Positions 7,994 through 14,626 of a DNA stretch of 25,812 bases are shown here, one piece after another. The stretch comes from Tannerellaceae bacterium (lineage in GTDB: Bacteria; Bacteroidota; Bacteroidia; Bacteroidales; Tannerellaceae). The stretch is from NCBI GenBank assembly GCA_031276545.1, contig JAISMW010000011.1, positions 1 to 25,812 of the forward strand, read 5' to 3'. The notes under the pieces were generated by a model that saw nothing but the letters and a program-made list of their open reading frames with translations, was not told the origin of the DNA and searched no databases. The number at the start of each line of letters is the position of its first letter. Within the stretch, counting starts at the first letter, position 1. A program made the position numbers and the translations under genes.

Positions 7994-9166
7994 ATGGATA
8001 CTACATATATATTATTACAGCATTACTGGTGGTTTCTTGTATCACTGCTGGGGGCCTTACTGGTTTTCCTTTTATTTGTGCAGGGGGGACAATCCTTATT
8101 GTTCACAATCGGCAAGACCGAATTGCAGCAAAAGATGCTGCTCAATTCTACCGGCCGCAAATGGGAATTTACCTTTACCACACTGGTTACGTTTGGCGGA
8201 GCCTTTTTCGCCTCCTTCCCCTTGTTCTACTCCACCAGTTTTGGTGGAGCCTACTGGGTTTGGATTCTGATTCTGCTTTGCTTTGTGCTTCAGGCCGTTT
8301 CTTACGAATACCAGGCAAAGAAAGGGAATCTGCTGGGAAAGAAAACCTATCAGATATTCCTTATACTTAATGGTGTATTAGGCCCTGTCCTGATCGGTAC
8401 GGCCGTAGGGACGTTCTATAACGGCGCCGAATTTTACGTAAACAAAGCCAATCTTACCGATCTGGGGATGCCGGTCATTTCCTCTTGGGCTACTCCGTTC
8501 CACGGACTTGAGGCAGCGCTGGTGCCCTGGAATCTGCTCCTCGGACTGGCCGTGTTCTTCCTGGCACGTATCCTGGGATTGCTTTACTTTATCAATAATA
8601 TAAAGGATGACGAAATACAGAAAAGGTCGCGCAAACAACTGCTTGTCGAAACGGTTCTTTTCCTGGTATTCTTCCTTACCTTCCTGGTACACTTGCTGCT
8701 TCAAAAGGGATATGCGGTGAATCCGGAGGTCACAGACCCGGTATCGGGCGGGAAGCAGGTGTTCCTGCAGCCCTACAAATACCTGTTCAATCTGCTTGAA
8801 ATGCCTGCCGTACTGGCTATCCTGCTCGTCGGAGTGGTCGGCGTGCTTTTCGGCATCATTAAATCGTTCTTCTCGGCCACCTGGAACAAGGGAATCTGGT
8901 TTGCCGGAGCGGGTACGGTCTTCACGGTACTGGCCCTGCTGCTTTGCGCAGGATGGAATAATACGGCGTATTATCCTTCCAATGCCGAATTGCAAAGCTC
9001 GCTGACCATTGAGAACAGCAGTTCCAGCCTCTTTACGCTGAAGACCATGAGCTATGTATCCGTTTTGATTCCGTTTGTATTGGCCTACATTTTCTACGCC
9101 TGGAGAGCATTGGATTTGCGCAAAATCAGCAGCGAGGAAATGACTGAAAACAAACATTTGTATTAA
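7994..9166 (+). CDS. cydB: Cytochrome bd quinol oxidase subunit II
   Basis: The 390-residue protein has many transmembrane helices and starts YILLQHYWWFLVSLLGALLVFLLFVQGG, where the WWFLVSLLG and QGG positions fit CydB of Bacteroidetes. It partners CydA in the inner membrane. The segment WATPFHGLEAALVPWNLLLGLAVFF is the central conserved helix pair. It is the last gene of the operon and is followed 24 bp later by an intrinsic terminator. Nothing looks broken. The match to CydB rests on helix pattern, operon position and conserved segments. Confidence 0.95.
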   Translation: MDTTYILLQHYWWFLVSLLGALLVFLLFVQGGQSLLFTIGKTELQQKMLLNSTGRKWEFTFTTLVTFGGAFFASFPLFYSTSFGGAYWVWILILLCFVLQAVSYEYQAKKGNLLGKKTYQIFLILNGVLGPVLIGTAVGTFYNGAEFYVNKANLTDLGMPVISSWATPFHGLEAALVPWNLLLGLAVFFLARILGLLYFINNIKDDEIQKRSRKQLLVETVLFLVFFLTFLVHLLLQKGYAVNPEVTDPVSGGKQVFLQPYKYLFNLLEMPAVLAILLVGVVGVLFGIIKSFFSATWNKGIWFAGAGTVFTVLALLLCAGWNNTAYYPSNAELQSSLTIENSSSSLFTLKTMSYVSVLIPFVLAYIFYAWRALDLRKISSEEMTENKHLY

Positions 9167-9190
9167 ATTAATAATCACTACCTGTCGGTG

Positions 9191-9224
9191 AAAGAGAGGG
9201 GCCTGCACAAGGTTCCTCTCTTTT
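9191..9224 (+). terminator. Intrinsic terminator of the cydAB operon
   Basis: A 13-bp stem (9191-9203 with 9211-9223, core GAGAGGGGCC pairing GGTTCCTCTC including two G-U pairs) encloses a 7-nt loop TGCACAA. The 3' arm runs into TTTT. It stands 24 bp after the cydB stop. Confidence 0.8.
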
Positions 9225-9297
9225 CGTTCACTGCCGTGTACGGTTCGAAATGTGTGCCTGACGGGTATGAAACTGAACCCCTAACCGGAGCGATGAT

Positions 9298-9357
9298 AAG
9301 GTATACACTGATCATGGATAAGGTATACACTGATCGTGCCTAAGGTATACACTGATC
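9298..9357. repeat. Three 22-bp direct repeats (AAGGTATACACTGATC core)
   Basis: The 16-bp core AAGGTATACACTGATC occurs without mismatch at 9298-9313, 9320-9335 and 9342-9357. The 6-bp spacers differ (ATGGAT, GTGCCT). The period is exactly 22 bp, about two helical turns, and each core contains the palindrome GTATAC. This form fits protein-binding sites such as operators or iterons, or the repeated end of an IS21-type insertion sequence. No transposase remains nearby. Confidence 0.8.
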
Positions 9358-9415
9358 TATCCCTCCTCCAAAGTGCGTCGGGGTTCTTTACTGTGAGGAA
9401 CCCGTAAAAAACAGA

Positions 9416-9443
9416 AAACGGCGAAGCTCACGCTTGGCCGTTT
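9416..9443. other. Stem-loop AAACGGC...GCCGTTT
   Basis: AAACGGC (9416-9422) pairs with GCCGTTT (9437-9443), and inside it AAGC pairs with GCTT across a G-G mismatch, with a TCAC loop. Only TTT, part of the stem, ends the hairpin, so it is a weak terminator at best. It could end a transcript of the former element. Confidence 0.4.
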
Positions 9444-9583
9444 CTACATTTAACCGTTTTAAACAAAAAGAAAAAGTTAGTCAAGGTCTCAACAAAATAA
9501 TCAAGTCTTATTGAAAAGACTTAAAATAATTTGCATGGCTGCAAAGATAGAAATTATAATGAACTAATGCCTGCGTACAACTG

Positions 9584-9629
9584 TTTTTTTCAGGCCTTCG
9601 TGCGGAATAGGCGCAGGCCTGAGAAAAAA
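9584..9629. repeat. Long inverted repeat with T-run and A-run arms
   Basis: A T-run followed by CAGGCCT (9584-9597) is complementary to AGGCCTG, AG, then an A-run (9615-9629), giving about 13 pairs with a 2-nt bulge and a 17-nt loop. The T-run precedes the stem on both strands, so it is not a normal intrinsic terminator. Confidence 0.4.
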
Positions 9630-9894
9630 CCTGTGACTGAAGTTCCTGAGGAAGCTTCCGGAAAATCTGCGAATCAGGGCTTGCTGCAGAGCATGGTGCC
9701 GCGTGCGGAAGTTCCCGAAGATTGTCTGATGATTTTTTTGTGGAAATTGTGCAATGAAGACAAATACTTTGCGTAGTTTTGCGTCAATTCCTGCGCAAAA
9801 GCGTTTGAAGCAGGAAGGACTTACTGAAAACGAAAGCGTTATGATATTATTCCACGGCGAAATCTGGACAATTTCAAAGTGTGAGGATAATAGG

Positions 9895-9966
9895 CAATAA
9901 CGCCCACGTCGAGGCTGTATACTTGCTTTCTACTAAGTGAAAAATATGACGAGGCGTGGGCTATTG
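9895..9966. repeat. Imperfect inverted repeat upstream of the integrase relic
   Basis: CAATA then GCCCACG (9895-9908, with a 2-nt bulge) pairs with CGTGGGC then TATTG (9955-9966). The loop is about 46 nt. On the plus strand the stem is followed by TTTATT. It could be a leader attenuator or a recombinase-binding region for the integrase 230 bp downstream. No known RNA family was recognised. Confidence 0.45.
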
Positions 9967-10199
9967 TTTATTAAAAGCCTCCCCTCCTAAATACCCAAAA
10001 ATCAAAAAGCAAAATCAACATAAAAAAAGACATTAAATAGCTGGTTATAACAGAAGTTATACATGAATCAGGAAGGCCTGAAGTGTCGGGTTGTTTTCCT
10101 TTGTTATGTTGTTGTTAGTGTGTTTTTTGTTTCCAGTATGTTTTCCGTTATGAAATATTTTGTTTCTTTGCCATAAAAGACAATAAAATATTTTTCACC

Positions 10200-11254
10200 A
10201 TGAAACAGTCAATGCAACCCAAAGCAAAAGAGCCGGTTAAGATAAGGTTTAAAGCCCTTGCAGACGGCAACAAGTCCATTTACCTGGACATTTACATGAA
10301 CGGTAAACGCTCGTATGAATACCTTAAAATATATCTGGTTCCTGAAAGAACGGCATTGGATAGGGAAACGAACCGCCGGATGATGGAATTGGCAAACGCG
10401 ATCAAGTCCCAAAAGATAGTGGAGCTTCAAAACGATGCCCACGGGTTTTCAAACAGCGGGGTGAAACAGAAGGCAAACTTCATTGACTACGTTCAGAAAC
10501 TGTCGGATGAAAAAAGGCAAGCATCGGGCAACGTGAAAACATATCAGTTGTACAACGCCCTGATAAGGCATTTGAAGCAGTACGGAGGCGATAAAACAAC
10601 GTTTAATCAGGTGCAAAGGACTACTGTACCGGATTTGTGGAGTACCTGAAAACGGCTCCCAATACGGTTTATCCCAAAGGAGTATCGGAAACTTACACAA
10701 GCGGGTTGCTCTCACAGGCCACACAGTGCAATTATGTTAGCCTTTTGGGGATGGTATTAAACAGGGCAGTAACGGACGGCATATTACCGGCCAATCCTCT
10801 CAATCAGTTAAAAAGACAGGAACGCCCCAAAAAACAGGAGAGCAGCAGGGAATACTTAACTCTTGATGAGGTGAAACAGTTGGTAAAAACCGAGTGCGTG
10901 AAACCGGTTGTAAAGCAGGCATTTTTATTTAGCTGTTTCAGCGGATTGTGTTTTTCAGATGTTAAAGCCCTGAAATGGGGCGACTTTCAGACGGATAATG
11001 AGGGCAAGCGTCTAATACGGTACACACAGAAAAAAACCGGAAAAGAAGAGCATTTGCAAGTATCCGGCGAGGCATTAAAGTTTTTACCGGAACAGGGAAC
11101 GGCAAAAGACACGGATACGGTTTTTATACTGTCAAACAATGGATATACAAACAATGCCATGAAAAGTTGGATATTGGCATCCGGGATAAAGAAACGGGTA
11201 ACATTCCATGTCGCCAGGCATACCAACATTTTTGTGACACATTGCATACCGTAA
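10200..11254 (+). pseudogene. Decayed Bacteroidetes tyrosine recombinase (integrase)
   Basis: Two overlapping frames together give about 350 residues of a phage-type tyrosine integrase. Frame one (10200 to about 10620) has an arm-binding domain (RFKALADGNKSIYLDIYMNGKR) and the start of the SAM-like core-binding domain. A frameshift near 10615-10625 moves the reading to the second frame, which continues DYCTGFVEYLKTA. The catalytic domain shows FSGLCFSDVKALKWGDF, where the family has Arg at the Cys position (codon 10949-10951, TGT, one C-to-T change from CGT). The HVARHT box is present, but the protein stops soon after at 11252-11254, so the second His and the Tyr nucleophile are absent. Three independent lesions make this inactive. 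It once moved an element that is now mostly gone. Confidence 0.88.
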
Positions 11255-11371
11255 ACCTGCTGATTACAGGATTGTTGCACAGCCCTTCCTCTTCCGACTG
11301 ATTTGGCACATTTTTGTAAATTTCCGCAAAAATCCCCGAAAACCCCCGAAATCTGCGCGACACGTTCCCTG

Positions 11372-11399
11372 CAAAACCCTTGATTTTACAGGGGTTTTG
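11372..11399. other. Hairpin CAAAACCC...GGGTTTTG
   Basis: CAAAACCCT (11372-11380) pairs with AGGGGTTTTG (11390-11399) with one bulged G and a 9-nt loop. The right arm ends in TTTT, so it may act as a weak terminator after the integrase. It directly precedes the heptamer cluster and may also be part of an attachment region. Confidence 0.4.
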
Positions 11400-11401
11400 G
11401 C

Positions 11402-11507
11402 TGTAACATGAATGTAACAGAAAATATATGTTGTTACGGTTCGTGTAACAGGAAATAAAATGTTACAGTTGGAATGGAGAGCTGGCTGCGCGGAGTATAG
11501 TGTAACA
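11402..11507. repeat. Cluster of TGTAACA heptamers in both orientations
   Basis: TGTAACA occurs at 11402-11408, 11413-11419, 11444-11450 and 11501-11507; its complement TGTTACA is at 11461-11467, and a 6-base version (TGTTAC) at 11432-11437. Six copies in 106 bp next to a tyrosine integrase relic resemble arm-type binding sites flanking an attachment core. Confidence 0.6.
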
Positions 11508-11526
11508 AAAAACAAATGGTGCTACA

Positions 11527-11570
11527 TATAGAGAGGCTGCCCCCCTGCTAAGGAAGGCAGCTTCTCTATA
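11527..11570. terminator. Strong 15-bp stem-loop, possible terminator
   Basis: TATAGAGAGGCTGCC (11527-11541) pairs over its full length with GGCAGCTTCTCTATA (11556-11570), with one G-U pair. There is no T-run directly after either arm; on the minus strand a T-rich stretch begins about 10 nt later. It could end transcription from the leftward locus, whose last stop is 230 bp away, or belong to the old element. Confidence 0.4.
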
Positions 11571-11800
11571 TCCTTATAAAAGTGAAGAAACCGCATTTAT
11601 AAAAACTGCGAAACGGGCGATCGATAATTGTGAGACGCAAGTACAATATCTTGCCAAAAGGTCGCCAAAACGAGTAATATGTCAGTTTTTCCCGACTGAT
11701 GAGAAGATATCAAATCTCCATTGCATGGATTAAGAATACATGTAAGACTGCAAGTAATAAATAACTTTGCCTATCTTTCCTGCTTTCCACTGTCAGTTAT

Positions 11801-13369
11801 TCACTGCTTAAGCTTTTTGCGGAACGTTTCGTAGGAGGCTGTATCGGGCTGTACGCTCCAGCCGGAGAGGAGGCCGCCGTAGAAATAGAAGCGGATGTCG
11901 AAGGTCACGCCGCTGTTTTGCTCTACCCGCCGATAGCATTTTGTGGCGCCGTATGCTTCGGCTAAGGTATATTCTCCCGGCCGGATGTCGGCGAAAGCTT
12001 GCCGGGCCAGGGCGTCGGCTACGGGTTGTAGTTCTGCATCCCGGCGAGGCGCCGTTTTGAGGCGTTTCACAAATTCTTCGGCAGTGTTGGCCTGGAAGGC
12101 ATTCGCAGAGAGGCGTTCTATGGTTTGCCAGTCGACGTCCTTCAGCTCCGGAGCAGCAGCGGCCTGAGCCAGACCGAGGAAGGCGGAGATGCGCATGTCG
12201 GCGGCCTGCATGATGGATGGCTTTTCGAAGGGATCGGCGCTGACGGCGGTGATACCCGTAGCCGCAGGGTTGTGCGATGTCTGCGCCCGCAAAGCCCTCA
12301 CGCTGTCGGCATAAGCCCGGAAGCGTGCGCGTATCTCCGGCGAACGCAGGCTGCCGACGGTGAAGATGGCGATGCCTTCCGCTCCGCTGTTCAGCGCAGC
12401 GTCCATGCAGTCGAATATCTCCGGACTGTCGGAGGCCATCATTCCGCAGTAGAGGGTGGTGGCCGGGTTTTTGGTCTTTAGGTTGTCGACGGTACAGTCG
12501 GAGATAAAGCTGACGTCGCCGGTGTAGAAATTGTGGTACACCATGGGGAATACAATATCCAGATTCCATTTGCCCCAGTCCTGCCGTACCATCCGGCGAG
12601 ACATGGCGGGGGTGGGGAAAGGCGAAGCGCTCATTTTCTTTCCGTACGAATGTACTACTTCGGCTATCTCGTTGGCCACTTCCGTCACCTGGTCGCAACG
12701 GAACCGGAGCCATTTTTCGTCGGCCGAAGGGTCTTCCTGTTCCCGCGGGTCGTAGCCGTAGAGTTCCCGGAACTTCCGTATCATGGCGGGATGATATCCG
12801 TAGTCCCATTCCGGGTATTCCCTGTCCTGCACGATGCCGTAGCGCGGCCACAGGGTGGTGGGGAGTATTACGTCTACCAGGCGGTGATAGTCTATCGCGA
12901 TGCCGTTGAGCCCTTCCACTTCGCAATAGGCCTTCACCTTTTCCCTGATATAGTCTCTTACTTCGGGCAATGCGGGGCATAGAAATTTGTAGTAGTCCAC
13001 GTAGGCTTTATGGTCGGCCAGGCTTTCGCCCTTCCGGTTTACGCTCAGCCATTCGGGGTGAGCTTTTACGATGGAATCCCGTCCGTGCTCGAGGTTCATG
13101 GTCCAGAGCCAGGCATATACTTCGATACCGTATTTGCGAGCCACGGGGATGGCCTTCCGGTAGTCGTCGGGAGTCGGGGCATTGAGCATGACGCCGTCGA
13201 TGCCGGTCTCCTGCATGAGGGCGCATACGGAGTCGAAGTTCATTGCCGGACGATAGTCCAGCCACGTCCAGAACATCGGATACGCGGCGGTTTTCTTCGC
13301 AGGGGCGGTACAGCCTGTCGCCAGTATGAAGGCGAAGAGGCACAAAAGTGTGTTTGGTGTTTTAATCAT
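11801..13369 (-). CDS. TIM-barrel glycoside hydrolase-like lipoprotein (GHL10-like)
   Basis: The 522-residue protein is a lipoprotein: the lipobox LATGC puts the lipidated Cys at residue 20. Residues about 30-350 form a TIM barrel of the GHL10/DUF187-like type, seen in GVMLNAPTPDDY, GIEVYAWLWTMN, GLNGIAIDYHR (Asp160 at the end of a strand) and WNLDIVFPMVYHNFY. Such proteins are thought to cut or bind polysaccharides; no substrate can be read from sequence. The last 150 residues are a separate region, mainly helical then beta-rich, that I do not recognise. It is the last gene of the leftward operon, 12 bp after the acetyltransferase gene, and is likely surface- or periplasm-anchored. Confidence 0.78.
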   Translation of the reverse strand: MIKTPNTLLCLFAFILATGCTAPAKKTAAYPMFWTWLDYRPAMNFDSVCALMQETGIDGVMLNAPTPDDYRKAIPVARKYGIEVYAWLWTMNLEHGRDSIVKAHPEWLSVNRKGESLADHKAYVDYYKFLCPALPEVRDYIREKVKAYCEVEGLNGIAIDYHRLVDVILPTTLWPRYGIVQDREYPEWDYGYHPAMIRKFRELYGYDPREQEDPSADEKWLRFRCDQVTEVANEIAEVVHSYGKKMSASPFPTPAMSRRMVRQDWGKWNLDIVFPMVYHNFYTGDVSFISDCTVDNLKTKNPATTLYCGMMASDSPEIFDCMDAALNSGAEGIAIFTVGSLRSPEIRARFRAYADSVRALRAQTSHNPAATGITAVSADPFEKPSIMQAADMRISAFLGLAQAAAAPELKDVDWQTIERLSANAFQANTAEEFVKRLKTAPRRDAELQPVADALARQAFADIRPGEYTLAEAYGATKCYRRVEQNSGVTFDIRFYFYGGLLSGWSVQPDTASYETFRKKLKQ

Positions 13370-13381
13370 ATCTTCTGTTGT

Positions 13382-14608
13382 TTATATTTTCAGTTTGAGA
13401 TGGATGCGTCCCAGCAGCCAGGTAAGGCCGATAATGAATAGAGCGAAACAGAGGCAGTTGACAATCGAGAGAAAACCGTGCGTAAGCCGGTCGGGCAATA
13501 CGACGCCCGTCACATCGGCCAGCCCGTAGGATACGTAAGGAAGCGTATACGCGGTGAGCGTGGCCGTACCTGCCGGCTTGATGATGCGGAACCAGCGCTC
13601 ACGGCCTGTTTCCGCAATCCGGCAGAGTGCGGTATAGAGGGCCACGGCGATGGCCGTTACATAGCATACCCACGGGGGCGTGGCGCTTATCTTGGAGAGT
13701 ATCCAGAAATGGCGGGCAATGAATCCGGCGACGAGCAGTACCGCTACGGCGACGGCCGCGACGGCCAGTTTCCGGCGCCACGGCAGACGGGCGTATCGCG
13801 TGGCGAGTATCGAGAGGATGAGGCCTCCCATCGTAAATGCCGGCAAGGCTCCGTTGCCGATATGCAGGATGTCCAGCATACCGTGATAGAAGTTGGGGCG
13901 GGGGAAGTTCAGCAGGGCTTCGCCTCCCCAGGCGTCCTTCATCCGTGTGCCGAGGATGCATATCAGGAGGAATACCGCCCAGACGGGAATCAGCAGCTTC
14001 AGCCGGTCGCGGGTAAATACGTAGATGAGGGCGCATACCAGGTAGGTCCAGCCAATGAGGCCGAGGATACCCCAGCGGGCGGCGAAGACGCCGCCGTCCG
14101 GATTGCGAAACGTAACAGCCAGGTAAAGGAGCATCAGGATGCCTGCTCCCCTCAGGGCGCCATAAAGCCACCGGCGACGGGCGTCGCCGGCCGGGGGATA
14201 CTGATTCCAGATGCAGAAAAAGCCGGCCACCATCACAAACCAGTAGAGGCTTATCGGATAACCGACGTCGGGCGACAGGCGTGCCTCCGAGTTGGAGATA
14301 AAGGCGCCCATCACCAGCAGGGCCAACGTGCGCGACAGGATATGCCCTATCGTGGATTCGCCCGAAAACCCTTTGGCGTATCGCCGCTCGACGGCAAAGG
14401 GGATGGACATCCCGACGGCGAAGAGGAAGCAGGGGAATACCACGTCGGCCAGCCCCATGAAATCTTCCGTCCGTCCGGCGTGTTCGAGCCAGCGGGGTAT
14501 GTCGTGTACTTTCCAGAAGTCGTTCACGAAGATCATGACGCACATCGTAAGCGCCCGCAGCATGTCTATGGCTGCGTTGCGCTGTGTGAAATCGGTAGCG
14601 GGTGTCAT
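13382..14608 (-). CDS. Membrane acetyltransferase, HGSNAT/NagX-like (DUF5009)
   Basis: A 408-residue inner-membrane protein with about ten hydrophobic helices. The N-terminal block NAAIDMLRALTMCVMIFVND is the usual start of the heparan-alpha-glucosaminide N-acetyltransferase-like family. LEHAG contains His43, which by motif corresponds to the catalytic His of human HGSNAT, and is followed by ADVVFPCFLFAVGMSIP. The human enzyme passes the acetyl group of cytosolic acetyl-CoA across the membrane to terminal glucosamine. Bacterial members are often next to GH20 or other hexosaminidase genes, as here. Its likely job is acetylation of an amino sugar, or another hydroxyl or amino group, in the periplasm; the acceptor is unknown. 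Spacing to both neighbours is under 20 bp. Confidence 0.82.
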   Translation of the reverse strand: MTPATDFTQRNAAIDMLRALTMCVMIFVNDFWKVHDIPRWLEHAGRTEDFMGLADVVFPCFLFAVGMSIPFAVERRYAKGFSGESTIGHILSRTLALLVMGAFISNSEARLSPDVGYPISLYWFVMVAGFFCIWNQYPPAGDARRRWLYGALRGAGILMLLYLAVTFRNPDGGVFAARWGILGLIGWTYLVCALIYVFTRDRLKLLIPVWAVFLLICILGTRMKDAWGGEALLNFPRPNFYHGMLDILHIGNGALPAFTMGGLILSILATRYARLPWRRKLAVAAVAVAVLLVAGFIARHFWILSKISATPPWVCYVTAIAVALYTALCRIAETGRERWFRIIKPAGTATLTAYTLPYVSYGLADVTGVVLPDRLTHGFLSIVNCLCFALFIIGLTWLLGRIHLKLKI

Positions 14609-14626
14609 AGGAACTTTCGTATAGCG

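Larger units (their letters stand above)
9225..10199. other. 975-bp gene-free stretch, probable mobile-element remnant
   Basis: No convincing gene is present. The sequence is AT-rich compared with the backbone and holds three 22-bp direct repeats (9298-9357), hairpins at 9416-9443, 9503-9522, 9584-9629, 9777-9800 and 9895-9966, and a 6-bp inverted repeat TATAAC-AGAA-GTTATA at 10046-10061. An 81-codon frame at 9531-9776 has no recognisable features. Lying between cydB and an integrase relic, the stretch is best read as the left part of a decayed insertion. Confidence 0.5.
11255..11800. other. 546-bp gene-free stretch downstream of the integrase relic
   Basis: No gene is seen. Contents are a hairpin at 11372-11399, a cluster of TGTAACA heptamers at 11402-11507, a strong stem-loop at 11527-11570 and a short direct repeat GCCAAAA at 11653 and 11664. 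The stretch ends at the stop codon of the last gene of the leftward polysaccharide locus. It probably contains the right junction of the former element, but no matching direct repeat was found on the left side by eye. Confidence 0.5.

Noticed and set aside
9531..9776. 81-codon open frame between cydB and the integrase
   Set aside because: No conserved features, it contains the inverted repeat at 9584-9629, and it has no promoter or operon context. Possibly a relic.
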